A DNA stretch of 64,000 bases from Pantoea deleyi (GCF_022647325.1 NZ_CP071405.1:434001-498000), one strand, 5' to 3'; positions 1-22,544 are shown, counted from the first letter of the stretch. Notes: generated by a model not told the origin, from the letters alone. Translations and numbers: made by a program.

Positions 1-34
1 GCTTGAAAAAAGGGGGCGCGCCATCATCTCTGAT

Positions 35-62
35 GAAACTTCCCGATGTTATAAAGGTCGGA
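35..62 (+). promoter_or_regulatory. candidate sigma-E promoter of fkpA
   Basis: A GAAACTT box (35-41) resembles the sigma-E -35 element GGAACTT. After a 16-base spacer, TCGGA (58-62) fits the loose -10 consensus TCnnA. fkpA belongs to the sigma-E envelope stress regulon in E. coli, which supports the reading. The leader to the fkpA start would be about 110 bases. The match is by eye only. Confidence 0.5.
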
Positions 63-177
63 GGTAGACCGGGTAATTACATTGTGGGAGTGTTCGACAC
101 TGCCACGTAAAGTTATAGTGTGGACCCTCAAGTCCGCAATGTTTCCCGAGGTTAGACGCTTCGGTTTTGGAGAAAGG

Positions 178-1026
178 ATGAAATCACTGTTTAAAGTCAC
201 AATGTTAGCTACCACGATGGCCGTTGCGCTGAATGCTCCGCTGGCCATGGCGGCAGACACGGCAGCCGCACCTCAGGCTGCACCGGCTGCGGCGCCACAG
301 TCTGCGCCTCAGGCACCGAAAAATGCGGCCTTCAAAGATGAAGACCAGCAGTCTGCTTACGCGCTGGGTGCTTCACTGGGACGCTACATGGACAACTCCC
401 TGAAGGAGCAGGAAAAACTGGGCATCAAACTGGACAAGCAGCAGCTGATCGCGGGCGTTCAGGATGCATTCGGTGGCAAGAGCAAACTCTCTGATGAAGA
501 GATCGAGCAGACCCTGCAATCCTTCGAAGGCCGCGTAAAAGGCGCAGCCTCAGCGAAAATGGAAAAAGATGCGAAAGAGAACGCCGATAAGGGCGCAGCT
601 TACGCAACCAAATTTGCTAAAGAGAGCGGCGTAAAGAAATCTGAAACCGGCCTGCTCTATAAAGTTGAGAAAGAGGGCACCGGTGACGCACCTAAAGACA
701 GCGACACCGTAGTTGTGAACTACAAAGGTACGCTGATCGACGGCACAGAGTTCGATAACTCTTACACCCGTGGCGAGCCACTCTCATTCCGTCTGGATGG
801 CGTGATCCCGGGCTGGACTGAAGGTCTGAAGCACGTGAAGAAAGGCGGCAAGATCAAGCTGGTGATCCCACCACAGCTGGCCTACGGTAAAAATGGCGTT
901 CCGGGCATTCCGGCTAACTCCACGCTGGTGTTCGATGTTGAACTGCTGGATATCAAACCGGCACCAAAGGCCGATGAAAAAGCACAGGCCCCAGCGCCTG
1001 CTGCCGCTGCACAGAAAGCGCAGTAA
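178..1026 (+). CDS. fkpA: FKBP-type peptidyl-prolyl isomerase FkpA, periplasmic
   Basis: This is a periplasmic chaperone and prolyl cis-trans isomerase that helps envelope proteins fold. The 282-residue product begins with a Sec signal peptide (MKSLFKVTML..., cleavage probably after AMA near residue 25). An Ala/Pro/Gln-rich stretch and the helical dimerisation domain follow, and the FKBP fold lies at about residues 167-258. The tail from about residue 262 is again rich in Ala, Pro and Lys. I chose ATG 178 because GAGAAAGG precedes it and the signal peptide starts there. The upstream in-frame ATG at 82 would add 32 residues with no signal character. A terminator follows directly, so the gene is probably monocistronic. 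Confidence 0.96.
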   Translation: MKSLFKVTMLATTMAVALNAPLAMAADTAAAPQAAPAAAPQSAPQAPKNAAFKDEDQQSAYALGASLGRYMDNSLKEQEKLGIKLDKQQLIAGVQDAFGGKSKLSDEEIEQTLQSFEGRVKGAASAKMEKDAKENADKGAAYATKFAKESGVKKSETGLLYKVEKEGTGDAPKDSDTVVVNYKGTLIDGTEFDNSYTRGEPLSFRLDGVIPGWTEGLKHVKKGGKIKLVIPPQLAYGKNGVPGIPANSTLVFDVELLDIKPAPKADEKAQAPAPAAAAQKAQ

Positions 1027-1034
1027 TCTGCCAG

Positions 1035-1062
1035 CCGCCGCCTCCGGGCGGCGGTTTCATTT
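1035..1062 (+). terminator. fkpA terminator
   Basis: A perfect 8-bp stem CCGCCGCC/GGCGGCGG (1035-1042 with 1047-1054) closes a TCCG tetraloop and is followed by the T-rich TTTCATTT. It lies 9 bases past the fkpA stop. Confidence 0.85.
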
Positions 1063-1192
1063 CCGCGTCACGACAAACCTCTGGCATAAGCCGACGACAT
1101 TTGCCAGACTAATGCCTGCCGAATTATCCCAATATTGAGTCTGCCCATAAGCCGCTGTGACAGGCTCCAGCCATTCAGGGTGAAACTCTTCA

Positions 1193-1915
1193 ATGTCTAA
1201 TCCATTCAATCCGGGTGAACTGAGCGACTTCGATCTGCTTGAGCAGCGCCCGTTCGAACAAACTGATTACGATATTCTGAAATCGTACGAGGCTGTCGTG
1301 GATGGCCTGGCCATGCTGATTGGCTCCCACTGCGAGATTGTCCTGCATTCGCTTGAGGATCTTAAGTGTTCGGCGGTGCGCATCGCCAATGGCGAGCACA
1401 CCGGACGTAAAGTCGGTTCACCGATTACCGATTTAGCGCTGCGCATGCTGCACGATATGCACGGAGCGGACAGTAATGTGTCGCGCGCCTATTTCACCCG
1501 GGCCAAAAGTGGCGTGCTGATGAAGTCGGTCACGATCGCGATCCGTAATCGTCAGCAGCGGGTGATTGGCCTGCTCTGTATCAACATGAACCTCGATGTG
1601 CCGTTCTCACAGATTATGTCGACCTTTATGCCGCCCGAGATGCAGCAGGTTGATTCCAGCGTGAACTTCGCCAGCTCGGTGGACGACCTGGTGATGCAGA
1701 CGCTGGAGTTTACGATCGAAGAGGTGAGCGCGGACCGCAATGTCTCAAACAACGCCAAGAACCGTCAGATTGTGCTGAATCTCTATGAGAAGGGGATCTT
1801 TGACATCAAGGATGCGATAAACCAGGTGGCGGATCGTCTGAACATCTCAAAGCACACGGTCTATCTCTATATCCGCCAGTTTAAAAACGGCGACTTCCAG
1901 GGACAGGATCGGTAA
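1193..1915 (+). CDS. yheO: YheO family DNA-binding transcriptional regulator
   Basis: The 240-residue protein closely matches E. coli YheO in length and sequence as I remember it. Residues about 25-135 form the PAS-like YheO domain and about 185-235 a helix-turn-helix ([18 protein letters not shown]). It is cytoplasmic, and its regulated genes are poorly defined. The stop overlaps the tusD start by one base (TAATG), so the two are translationally coupled, which suggests a link to tRNA sulfur modification. The ribosome binding site before ATG 1193 (CAGGGTG) is weak. I saw no strong promoter in 1063-1192. Confidence 0.93.
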   Translation: MSNPFNPGELSDFDLLEQRPFEQTDYDILKSYEAVVDGLAMLIGSHCEIVLHSLEDLKCSAVRIANGEHTGRKVGSPITDLALRMLHDMHGADSNVSRAYFTRAKSGVLMKSVTIAIRNRQQRVIGLLCINMNLDVPFSQIMSTFMPPEMQQVDSSVNFASSVDDLVMQTLEFTIEEVSADRNVSNNAKNRQIVLNLYEKGIFDIKDAINQVADRLNISKHTVYLYIRQFKNGDFQGQDR

Positions 1916-2301
1916 TGCGTTACACCCTGCTGGTCACCGGCCCGGCCTATGGAACACAACAGGCGACCAGCGCGTGGCTCTTTGCCCGTGCGCTGCTGGC
2001 GGCGGGCCATCAGCTTGACAGCGTGTTCTTCTACCGGGAAGGGGTGCTGAACGCGAACCAGCTTACCGCGCCAGCCAGCGACGAGTTTGATCTGGTCCGG
2101 GCGTGGCAGACATTGCATCAGGAGCAGGGCGTGGTACTGAATATCTGTGTGGCGGCCGCGCTGCGGCGTGGCGTCAGCGATCCGCAGGAGTCGGCACGGC
2201 TTCAGCTGGCGGGCAGTAACCTGCAGCCGGGCTTTACCCTGAGCGGGCTGGGGGCGCTGGCCGAGGCGGCGCTGCGCTGCGAACGTCTGGTGCAATTCTG
2301 A
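1915..2301 (+). CDS. tusD: sulfurtransferase subunit TusD
   Basis: TusD is the sulfur-carrying subunit of the TusBCD hexamer. It takes persulfide sulfur from TusA and passes it to TusE and MnmA for 2-thiolation of the wobble uridine in Lys, Glu and Gln tRNAs. The 128-residue length equals the E. coli protein and the conserved active cysteine is present as C78 (NICVAAA). The start overlaps the yheO stop and its own stop overlaps the tusC start (TGATG). A tRNA-Glu(UUC), a substrate of this pathway, is encoded in the rRNA operon of this window. Confidence 0.96.
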   Translation: MRYTLLVTGPAYGTQQATSAWLFARALLAAGHQLDSVFFYREGVLNANQLTAPASDEFDLVRAWQTLHQEQGVVLNICVAAALRRGVSDPQESARLQLAGSNLQPGFTLSGLGALAEAALRCERLVQF

Positions 2302-2660
2302 TGAACCGGGTCGCATTTGTCTTTACGCAGGCACCGCACGGAAGCAGTGCCGGACGGGAAGGGCTGGACGCGGCGCTGGCAACGGGCGCACTCAGCGAGG
2401 ATATCGGCCTGTTTTTTATTGGCGATGGCGTTCTGCAGCTCAACCTGCATCAGCAACCTGAGGCGATCAGGAGCCGTCACTACGCGGCGACCTTTGGCGT
2501 ACTGGCCCTGTATGACATTGAGCAGTGCTATCTCTGCCGGACCTCACTGGAGGCACGGGGGCTGGATGCTGAGGCTGAGCGGTTGCTGGACGTTACGCTG
2601 CTGGATGCGCCTGCGTTGCGCCAGACCCTGGCCAGCTACGACCGCATCCTGACTTTCTGA
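2301..2660 (+). CDS. tusC: sulfurtransferase complex subunit TusC
   Basis: TusC is the second DsrE/F-fold subunit of TusBCD and is needed for the sulfur relay in 2-thiouridine formation. The 119-residue product has the family's usual length and opens with the typical beta strand [21 protein letters not shown]. It starts in a one-base overlap with the tusD stop, and nine bases separate it from tusB. The tight packing points to co-expression at fixed stoichiometry. Confidence 0.95.
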   Translation: MNRVAFVFTQAPHGSSAGREGLDAALATGALSEDIGLFFIGDGVLQLNLHQQPEAIRSRHYAATFGVLALYDIEQCYLCRTSLEARGLDAEAERLLDVTLLDAPALRQTLASYDRILTF

Positions 2661-2669
2661 GAGGCGCGA

Positions 2670-2957
2670 ATGCTGCACACTTTATTGCACTCCCCGTCAC
2701 ACAGCGATCTTGAAACGCTGATATTGATGACGGAAGCCGGAGATGACCTGCTGCTGCTGCAGGATGGAGTACTGGCAGCCGTGGCGGGCAGTCGCGCTCT
2801 GCAGCAACTGGCCGCCAGCCCTGCGACGCTGTGGGTGCTGGAGGAGGACGTTCAGGCGCGCGGGCTCGCTGGACAAATTTCGACCAGCGTACACGCTATA
2901 GACTATAATGGGTTTGTCACGCTAACGATCAGGCATCCGCAACAAATGGTCTGGTGA
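2670..2957 (+). CDS. tusB: sulfurtransferase complex subunit TusB
   Basis: TusB is the smallest TusBCD subunit, at 95 residues, the same as in E. coli. It opens with MLHTLLHSPSHSDLETL, which fits the DsrH-like family. A GAGGCG ribosome binding site precedes the ATG. It is the last gene of the yheO-tusDCB group. The str operon promoter begins about 20 bases past its stop, and I see no terminator between, so read-through into rpsL is possible. Confidence 0.95.
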   Translation: MLHTLLHSPSHSDLETLILMTEAGDDLLLLQDGVLAAVAGSRALQQLAASPATLWVLEEDVQARGLAGQISTSVHAIDYNGFVTLTIRHPQQMVW

Positions 2958-2979
2958 TCGGCTAAAACCTGGTTATTTC

Positions 2980-4023
<1,044 letters not shown>

Positions 4024-4089
4024 TAACCACGTAGTTGTTAAACCAGCGGGCGCTCAGATAGCCAACCCGCTGGGGTCGACTTACCTTGA

Positions 4090-6228
<2,139 letters not shown>

Positions 6229-6283
6229 GCTACGGTTTAAATTTGAACTGATGCCTTCACCCGAGGGTGAAGGCACAACGTAA

Positions 6284-7480
<1,197 letters not shown>

Positions 7481-7523
7481 TTGTGATATCTGCTGTGGTC
7501 GTGCAAACGGCCACTGCAACATA

Positions 7524-7554
7524 AAAAAAGAGCACTTCGGTGCTCTTTTTTTTT
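7524..7554 (+). terminator. str operon terminator
   Basis: AGAGCAC (7529-7535), the tetraloop TTCG and GTGCTCT (7540-7546) form a perfect stem that an A/T run on each side extends. Eight T residues follow. The flanking A run means it may also work for transcripts from the other direction. Confidence 0.93.
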
Positions 7555-7596
7555 GCCCGACATCCGGGATAACCCTGCTAAGGGTGGGTTTGAAAT

Positions 7597-7629
7597 AAAA
7601 ACGATTCGCATTTACACTGTGCATAAAAT
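7597..7629 (+). promoter_or_regulatory. bfd promoter with candidate Fur box
   Basis: TAAAAT (7624-7629) is a likely -10 element. Just upstream, 7597-7615 matches the 19-bp Fur consensus at 11 positions by my count, with the core hexamer pair GATTCG and CATTTA. Fur bound there would cover the -35 region. Bfd is iron-repressed in E. coli, which fits. No strong -35 hexamer is visible. Confidence 0.5.
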
Positions 7630-7648
7630 GTACCCGAGTGATGAAACA

Positions 7649-7843
7649 ATGTACGTCTGCCTGTGTAATGCCATCAGTGATAAAACCCTCCGTGAAGTCG
7701 TGCGTCGCTACCAGCCCAAATCTATCCAGCAGCTGCGTCAGTTTGTGCCCGTAGGCAAACAGTGCGGCAAGTGCATCCGCGCTGCGCGGGAAATCATGGA
7801 TGCTGAAATGCAGCACGCCCCGCTCTATAAAGAGATCGCCTGA
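7649..7843 (+). CDS. bfd: bacterioferritin-associated ferredoxin
   Basis: Bfd is a small [2Fe-2S] protein that binds bacterioferritin and passes it electrons so that stored ferric iron is released. The 64-residue product has the four cluster ligands C4, C6, C39 and C42 (CLC and CGKC). I chose ATG 7649 because it gives the family N-terminus MYVCLC. An in-frame ATG at 7628 falls within the predicted -10 element and so should lie upstream of the transcript start. bfr follows after 100 bases. Confidence 0.96.
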   Translation: MYVCLCNAISDKTLREVVRRYQPKSIQQLRQFVPVGKQCGKCIRAAREIMDAEMQHAPLYKEIA

Positions 7844-7853
7844 CCTCTCTCTG

Positions 7854-7880
7854 CTGTGGCAATACCCACAGTTTCTGTCA
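7854..7880 (+). terminator. possible weak terminator between bfd and bfr
   Basis: CTGTGG (7854-7859) pairs with CCACAG (7866-7871) around a six-base loop. Only a short T-containing stretch follows (TTTCTGTC), so termination would be partial. It could let bfd and bfr be expressed at different levels. Confidence 0.35.
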
Positions 7881-7943
7881 CGGTTTTTTGACTTCTTTTT
7901 AACCGCATCTACGCTCTAATAAACCAGACGCGGAGGGTTAACA

Positions 7944-8417
7944 ATGAAGGGCGATATCAAAATCATCACTCATCTGAATAAACTGCTGGGAAATGAACTG
8001 GTTGCCATCAATCAGTATTTTCTCCATGCGCGCATGTTTAAAAACTGGGGGCTGACCCGTCTGAACGACGTGGAGTATCACGAATCGATCGACGAGATGA
8101 AGCATGCCGATAAATATATCGAGCGCATTCTTTTTCTGGAGGGGATCCCGAACCTTCAGGATCTGGGGCGGCTTCGTATCGGCGAAGACGTCGAGGAGAT
8201 GCTCCGCTCAGACCTGAGCCTGGAACTGGAAGGCGCGAAGGATCTCCGTGAGGCGATCGCCTACGCTGACAAAGTGCACGACTATGTCAGCCGTGACATG
8301 ATGATTGAGATCCTGGCCGATGAGGAGCATCACATCGACTGGCTTGAAACCGAACTGGAGCTGATCCGGATGATGGGCATCCAGAACTACCTGCAGGCTC
8401 AGATTAAAGAAGAGTGA
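7944..8417 (+). CDS. bfr: bacterioferritin
   Basis: Bacterioferritin forms a 24-subunit haem-containing shell that oxidises ferrous iron and stores it. The 157-residue product keeps the di-iron ferroxidase ligands E18, E51, H54, E94, E127 and H130 and the haem ligand M52. GGAGGG precedes ATG 7944. A TTGACT (7888-7893) with a weak TACGCT (7910-7915) could be its own promoter. The last 14 bases overlap the 3' end of the convergent prepilin peptidase gene. Confidence 0.97.
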   Translation: MKGDIKIITHLNKLLGNELVAINQYFLHARMFKNWGLTRLNDVEYHESIDEMKHADKYIERILFLEGIPNLQDLGRLRIGEDVEEMLRSDLSLELEGAKDLREAIAYADKVHDYVSRDMMIEILADEEHHIDWLETELELIRMMGIQNYLQAQIKEE

Positions 8418-9177
8418 ACCGGGTCTGAAGCACAAGGGTGACCCAGCCTGCAATGGCCAGAAAAGGACCAAACGGCAGCGGACTGTCACCCGGTCTTAAC
8501 CCACGCCACAGCGCTGACATCATTGCCGCCAGCGCCAGCAAGGTGGCGCCCAGCGCGATACCGGGTAAGGCCTGCCAGCCACAGCAGGCGCCCAGCGCAG
8601 CAAACAGCTTGATATCGCCGTAGCCTAGTCCCTCCACGTCCCGCACTCTGCGATAGCCCCATGCGAGCAGCCACAGCGAACAGTAGCCCGCCACCGCGCC
8701 ATAGATAGCCGCCGTTTCGCGGCCAGTCAGTGCTGCATGGAGTATGCCCAGCCAGAGCAGCAGGTAGTTAAGCGGGTCCGGCAGAAAGTAGTGGCGGCGA
8801 TCGATGGCTGCCAGCAGAAACAGGAGGCTGGCGGCCGCGATCAGGTAAAGCCTCTCTGCATGGCTATCAACGCTTTGCAGAAGCAGCAGACAGAGCAGGG
8901 CGAACAGCCACTCGGTGAGAAAACTGCCTGCGTCGAACGGTTGCTGACAGACGCGGCAGCGTCCTCTCAACGCTGGCCAGCTTACCAGGGGCAGGGTATC
9001 GCGCCATAACAGGCGTCTCTGGCAGCAGTCGCTGCGTGAGGCGGGAGAGCACATTGCGGCAAACCACTGCGCCGGTGAGAGGGCAGGGGAAAAGCGGGCG
9101 CAGGCCAGCGACAGGAAGCTGCCCAGTGCGCCTCCGCCTGCAAGCGCAGCCAGCCAGGTGATAACAACAGCGACCAT
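8404..9177 (-). CDS. orphan A24-family prepilin peptidase (GspO/PppA-like)
   Basis: This membrane aspartyl protease family cleaves, and often N-methylates, type IV prepilins or type II secretion pseudopilins. The 257-residue product has a hydrophobic N-terminus with the family pattern [11 protein letters not shown], about seven membrane segments, and both catalytic aspartates: D126 ([12 protein letters not shown]) and D188 in GYGD. The cytoplasmic zinc loop is uneven: the second pair is intact (C74, C77), but the first CPxC reads SDCC, with C51 and C52. ATG 9177 has GGAG upstream and fits the family start. In E. coli, gspO sits beside bfr at the end of the gsp operon. No gsp gene is present here. 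Confidence 0.85.
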   Translation of the reverse strand: MVAVVITWLAALAGGGALGSFLSLACARFSPALSPAQWFAAMCSPASRSDCCQRRLLWRDTLPLVSWPALRGRCRVCQQPFDAGSFLTEWLFALLCLLLLQSVDSHAERLYLIAAASLLFLLAAIDRRHYFLPDPLNYLLLWLGILHAALTGRETAAIYGAVAGYCSLWLLAWGYRRVRDVEGLGYGDIKLFAALGACCGWQALPGIALGATLLALAAMMSALWRGLRPGDSPLPFGPFLAIAGWVTLVLQTRFTLL

Positions 9178-9362
9178 AATAAGGCTCCGGGTAATAGAGA
9201 CAGGCAGAGTTTCACCGGCAACGTGGTCTGCGTCATCAGCGAATCCGCCGCAATGGAGAGCAGCCCGCAACCAGAGAGCGGCGTTCTCTGTCAGGCAACA
9301 GCACCATGCGAGTCGCATCACAGCTGCGCGCCACTATTTACCTGTGAAAACCACAACACGGG

Positions 9363-9390
9363 TTGCTTCCTGAACAGATTTACGTATAAT
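9363..9390 (+). promoter_or_regulatory. S10 operon promoter
   Basis: TTGCTT (9363-9368), a 16-base spacer and a perfect TATAAT (9385-9390) are followed by the GC-rich GCGCGGG expected of a stringently controlled promoter. Transcription would start near 9397, about 175 bases before rpsJ. Confidence 0.8.
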
Positions 9391-9396
9391 GCGCGG

Positions 9397-9883
<487 letters not shown>

Positions 9884-9903
9884 TCAGGTCATCGAGCGAT
9901 TGA

Positions 9904-12299
<2,396 letters not shown>

Positions 12300-12312
12300 T
12301 ATTAGAGGATAA

Positions 12313-12594
<282 letters not shown>

Positions 12595-12598
12595 GTAG

Positions 12599-14524
<1,926 letters not shown>

Positions 14525-14544
14525 CAGGAACCGTTTTTTCTGAG

Positions 14545-14576
14545 AAACCCTCTGCTTCGGCAGGGGGTTTTTTTTT
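14545..14576 (+). terminator. S10 operon terminator
   Basis: CCCTCTGC (14548-14555) pairs with GCAGGGGG (14560-14567) around a TTCG loop, with one G-U pair. AAA/TTT extend the stem and a run of nine T residues follows (14568-14576). This is a strong intrinsic terminator. Confidence 0.92.
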
Positions 14577-15253
14577 GCCTGCATCTCAGGACTGCGCGCT
14601 GTAAGGAGGCCTATCGGACGGGCACGCGCACTCTCAAAAGAGGCCCAGGATAGCGTGCCGCTACCTTGTGCTGGAAACGGTTTCCACGCGTGCAGGCTTG
14701 CCAGATGCGGGTTACGCAGTTTGTGATAATAAGGTTGCGCTATACAGCGCGACGCTGCAGGTGCGGAACGCTGGCAGCACACCGCACAACACGCGGTAAC
14801 GGCTTATCTGTGCACTGCAGCGCTACCGCTTCTTCGGTACAACATCGGTGCGTGTGGCTAGAGAGATACACCGCTCAGGTGCCGGCGCCAGCCAGCACAC
14901 CCGGCAGGCGACAGAGCTCTGCAACATGTCGTTCTCTGTCAGGGCCCGTCTGCCCCCTATCCACAGGGGCGCAGAACGTGCGGCCACAGAATACTCTTTC
15001 AGAGACAGGCTGAGGTCAGCCAGCAGCGGAACAGGCATCTGCACACCAGGGTGGCGGGGCAGGGCAGACGCAGAACCCTCTGACCACTCACTTACAGCAT
15101 GATCAGCGGATAAGTCAGGAGCCAGACGAACAACGGGCAGTAATTGTATGGCCGTTAGCGAAGCCTCAGCATAACGCACTGGCTGAAAAAGAGACGGGCG
15201 GCACCTGTAATGGACTTTATTCAGAGATCGACGAAAAATAAGGCAGATTACAT
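14577..15253 (+). other. long structured spacer between S10 and spc operons
   Basis: These 677 bases show no convincing gene. The longest reading frame (GTG-started, minus strand, 148 codons, 14823-15269) has no recognisable domain. Visible structure includes the perfect palindrome TGGAAACGGTTTCCA (14672-14686), GCGCT/AGCGC (14737-14750), TACCG/CGGTA (14824-14839), GACAGAG/CTCTGTC (14910-14940) and a 9-bp stem with one bulge (14949-14975). I saw no IS ends, no ERIC or REP consensus and no tandem repeats. Base composition resembles the surroundings. Its origin and role are unknown. Confidence 0.5.
14672..14686. promoter_or_regulatory. 15-bp perfect palindrome, possible repressor operator
   Basis: TGGAAAC-G-GTTTCCA is an exact inverted repeat around a central G. 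Its shape recalls LacI/GalR-family operators, which have AAnCGnTT-like cores. No adjacent promoter or regulator gene is evident, so operator function is a guess. Confidence 0.3.
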
Positions 15254-15282
15254 TTGCTACTGTTCGCACTATTCCCTAGAAT
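15254..15282 (+). promoter_or_regulatory. candidate sigma-70 promoter upstream of the spc promoter
   Basis: TTGCTA (15254-15259), exactly 17 bases, then TAGAAT (15277-15282) and a GC-rich CGCCC discriminator. Predicted start is near 15289. It faces a terminator-like hairpin about 25 bases on, so it would make either a very short RNA or an attenuated leader into spc. Confidence 0.5.
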
Positions 15283-15288
15283 ACGCCC

Positions 15289-15340
15289 TCCCTGTCATCA
15301 GGGAAAATCAGCGGCTCGATTGAGAGCCGTTTATTTTTTC
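15289..15340 (+). ncRNA. possible short two-hairpin RNA or attenuated spc leader
   Basis: The predicted transcript begins at a hairpin, CCCTG/CAGGG (15290-15303), and continues to a second, CGGCTC/GAGCCG (15312-15329), followed by the T-rich TTTATTTTTTC. That is a complete promoter, transcript and terminator unit of about 50 nt. It may equally be a leftover S10 terminator next to an unrelated promoter-like string. Confidence 0.25.
15312..15340 (+). terminator. terminator hairpin just upstream of the spc promoter
   Basis: CGGCTC (15312-15317) pairs perfectly with GAGCCG (15324-15329) around GATTGA, and TTTATTTTTTC follows. In this genome it is the second terminator between rpsQ and rplN. Confidence 0.7.
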
Positions 15341-15369
15341 TACCCATCTGTGAGAACCGGTGTTACAAT
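15341..15369 (+). promoter_or_regulatory. spc operon promoter
   Basis: A TACAAT -10 element (15364-15369) sits in GTGTTACAATGCCGCGCCCTC, which matches the E. coli spc promoter region as I recall it, including the GC-rich discriminator. The -35 hexamer is poor (TACCCA at 15341-15346). Transcription should start near 15376, about 75 bases before rplN. Confidence 0.7.
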
Positions 15370-15438
15370 GCCGCGCCCTCAATTATGGGGCTTTCTAACG
15401 ACCTGAGGTTTAGGTCCCGAAGTAGTAGTTGACATTAG

Positions 15439-16701
<1,263 letters not shown>

Positions 16702-16706
16702 GGTAG

Positions 16707-17021
<315 letters not shown>

Positions 17022-17035
17022 TTGTCACCAATTGA

Positions 17036-18356
<1,321 letters not shown>

Positions 18357-18361
18357 GGTAG

Positions 18362-19494
<1,133 letters not shown>

Positions 19495-19501
19495 GTAGCA
19501 G

Positions 19502-20833
19502 ATGGCTAAACAACCGGGATTAGATTTTCAAAGCGCCAAAGGCGGCTTTGGTGAGCTGAAACGCAGACTTCTGTTTGTTATCGGCGCACTGATTGTCTTC
19601 CGAATTGGCTCTTTCATTCCAATCCCTGGTATTGATGCCACTGTACTTGCCAAACTGCTTGAGCAACAGCGTGGCACCATCATTGAAATGTTTAACATGT
19701 TCTCTGGTGGTGCTCTCAGCCGTGCTTCTATTTTCGCACTGGGTATCATGCCGTATATTTCGGCATCGATTATTATCCAGTTATTAACGGTGGTGCATCC
19801 AGCGTTAGCGGAAATTAAGAAAGAAGGGGAGGCTGGCCGTCGTAAGATTAGCCAGTACACCCGATACGGTACGTTGGTATTGGCCATATTCCAGTCGATC
19901 GGTATTGCTACCGGTCTGCCGAATATGCCAGGAATGCAAGGTCTGGTTATGAATCCAGGCTTTGCCTTCTACTTTACCGCTGTTGTAAGTCTGGTCTCAG
20001 GAACCATGTTCCTGATGTGGCTGGGCGAACAGATTACTGAACGAGGTATCGGTAACGGTATTTCGATCATTATCTTCGCGGGTATTGTTGCGGGTCTTCC
20101 GCCGGCCATTGGCCATACCATCGAGCAAGCGCGGCAAGGCGACCTGCACTTCCTCTTGTTGCTGTTGGTTGCAGTACTCGTATTCGCAGTGACCTTCTTT
20201 GTTATCTTCGTTGAACGTGGTCAACGCCGCATTGTGGTGAACTACGCAAAACGTCAGCAGGGTCGTCGCGTTTACGCTGCACAGAGCACACATTTACCGT
20301 TGAAAGTGAACATGGCGGGTGTTATTCCAGCCATCTTTGCTTCCAGCATTATTCTGTTCCCGGCAACGATTGCATCGTGGTTTGGGGGCGGTACCGGTTG
20401 GAACTGGCTGACAACAATTTCGCTGTATTTGCAGCCAGGACAGCCGCTTTATGTGCTACTCTATGCGACTGCAATCATCTTCTTCTGTTTCTTCTATACG
20501 GCGTTGGTTTTCAACCCACGTGAAACAGCAGATAACCTGAAGAAGTCTGGTGCATTCGTACCGGGAATTCGTCCGGGAGAGCAAACGGCGAAGTATATTG
20601 ATAAAGTCATGACGCGTTTGACCTTAATCGGCGCGCTGTACATTACTTTTATCTGCCTTATCCCGGAGTTCATGCGTGATGCGATGAAGGTTCCCTTCTA
20701 CTTTGGCGGTACTTCACTGCTTATTGTAGTTGTCGTCATCATGGACTTTATGGCTCAAGTGCAAACTCTGATGATGTCAAGTCAGTACGAGTCGGCACTG
20801 AAGAAAGCTAACCTGAAAGGCTACGGCCGTTAA
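19502..20833 (+). CDS. secY: protein translocase channel SecY
   Basis: SecY is the central pore of the SecYEG translocon in the inner membrane. The 443-residue product has ten membrane segments. It starts [20 protein letters not shown] and contains the plug region ([20 protein letters not shown]) and the cytoplasmic loops that SecA and ribosomes contact. Its place in the spc operon ties translocon supply to ribosome supply. Confidence 0.98.
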   Translation: MAKQPGLDFQSAKGGFGELKRRLLFVIGALIVFRIGSFIPIPGIDATVLAKLLEQQRGTIIEMFNMFSGGALSRASIFALGIMPYISASIIIQLLTVVHPALAEIKKEGEAGRRKISQYTRYGTLVLAIFQSIGIATGLPNMPGMQGLVMNPGFAFYFTAVVSLVSGTMFLMWLGEQITERGIGNGISIIIFAGIVAGLPPAIGHTIEQARQGDLHFLLLLLVAVLVFAVTFFVIFVERGQRRIVVNYAKRQQGRRVYAAQSTHLPLKVNMAGVIPAIFASSIILFPATIASWFGGGTGWNWLTTISLYLQPGQPLYVLLYATAIIFFCFFYTALVFNPRETADNLKKSGAFVPGIRPGEQTAKYIDKVMTRLTLIGALYITFICLIPEFMRDAMKVPFYFGGTSLLIVVVVIMDFMAQVQTLMMSSQYESALKKANLKGYGR

Positions 20834-20865
20834 TTCAGTTGGTTGAGAAGTTACGGAGAGTAAAA

Positions 20866-20982
20866 ATGAAAGTTCGTGCTTCCGTCAAGAGATTATGTCG
20901 TAACTGCAAAATCATTCGTCGCGACGGTGTCGTACGTGTGATCTGCAGCGCCGAGCCAAAGCATAAACAGCGCCAAGGCTGA
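20866..20982 (+). CDS. rpmJ: 50S ribosomal protein L36, zinc-binding type
   Basis: L36 is the smallest 50S protein. The 38-residue product ([15 protein letters not shown]...) has the zinc ligands C11, C14, C27 and H33, so it is the zinc-containing form. ACGGAGAG lies upstream. It ends the spc operon, just before the alpha operon promoter. Confidence 0.97.
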   Translation: MKVRASVKRLCRNCKIIRRDGVVRVICSAEPKHKQRQG

Positions 20983-21000
20983 TTTTGTCACATATTTTTC

Positions 21001-21036
21001 TTGCAAAGTCGGGTTGAGCTGGCTAGATTAGCCAGC
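21001..21036 (+). promoter_or_regulatory. alpha operon promoter overlapping a hairpin
   Basis: TTGCAA (21001-21006), 17 bases, then TAGATT (21024-21029). The perfect 8-bp inverted repeat GCTGGCTA/TAGCCAGC (21018-21036) spans the -10 element, so the same DNA encodes both the promoter and a hairpin at the end of the spc transcript. The arrangement matches E. coli. Confidence 0.75.
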
Positions 21037-21042
21037 CAATCT

Positions 21043-21146
21043 TTTGTATGTCAGTGCGTTTCCATTTGAGTATCCTGAAAACGGGCTTTTCAGCATGGGA
21101 CGTGCTTATTTAATTATAGGAGTGCATAGTGGCCCGTATAGCAGGC
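21043..21146 (+). promoter_or_regulatory. S4-binding pseudoknot leader of the alpha operon
   Basis: The 5' leader of rpsM has CTGAAAA/TTTTCAG (21075-21093) and continues through the GTG start of rpsM. The sequence is close to the E. coli alpha leader, where S4 binds a pseudoknot and represses rpsM, rpsK, rpsD and rplQ. I did not verify each pseudoknot helix. Confidence 0.65.
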
Positions 21147-21485
21147 ATTAACATTCCTGATCAAAAACATACCGTTATCGCATTAACTTCGATCTTCGGT
21201 ATCGGCAAAACTCGTTCAAAAGCCATCTGCGCTTCAACGGGTATTGCTGAAAATGTTAAGATCAGTGAGCTGTCTGAAGAACAAATTGATCAGCTGCGTG
21301 ATGCAGTTGCGAAATTCGTTGTTGAAGGTGATCTGCGCCGTGAAATCACCCTGAGCATCAAGCGTCTTATGGACCTTGGTTGCTACCGTGGTTTGCGCCA
21401 TCGTCGTGGTCTTCCGGTTCGCGGTCAGCGTACCAAGACCAACGCACGTACCCGTAAGGGTCCGCGTAAACCGATCAAGAAATAA
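21129..21485 (+). CDS. rpsM: 30S ribosomal protein S13
   Basis: S13 is a head protein that bridges to L5 and touches P-site tRNA with its basic tail. The 118-residue product starts at GTG 21129 ([15 protein letters not shown]), behind AGGAG. The C-terminus is [12 protein letters not shown]. It is the first gene of the alpha operon and its start codon sits in the S4 target. Confidence 0.98.
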   Translation: MARIAGINIPDQKHTVIALTSIFGIGKTRSKAICASTGIAENVKISELSEEQIDQLRDAVAKFVVEGDLRREITLSIKRLMDLGCYRGLRHRRGLPVRGQRTKTNARTRKGPRKPIKK

Positions 21486-21498
21486 TCGGGGTGAGTAA

Positions 21499-21891
<393 letters not shown>

Positions 21892-21905
21892 CGCCCGTTT
21901 TTTAG

Positions 21906-22544
<639 letters not shown>

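Noticed and set aside
24..260. Minus-strand frame at the window start that could be slyX
   Set aside because: slyX is expected divergent from fkpA, but this frame overlaps the fkpA signal sequence and does not resemble SlyX. The real gene probably lies before the window.
1101..1129. TTGCCA-17-TTATCC as the yheO promoter
   Set aside because: The -10 match is poor. It may be real, but I could not support it over chance.
14823..15269. Minus-strand 148-codon frame in the S10-spc spacer
   Set aside because: It starts at GTG, has no recognisable domain, and its composition looks like chance translation of GC-rich DNA. A weak AGGGA lies close upstream, so I leave it as unlikely rather than impossible.
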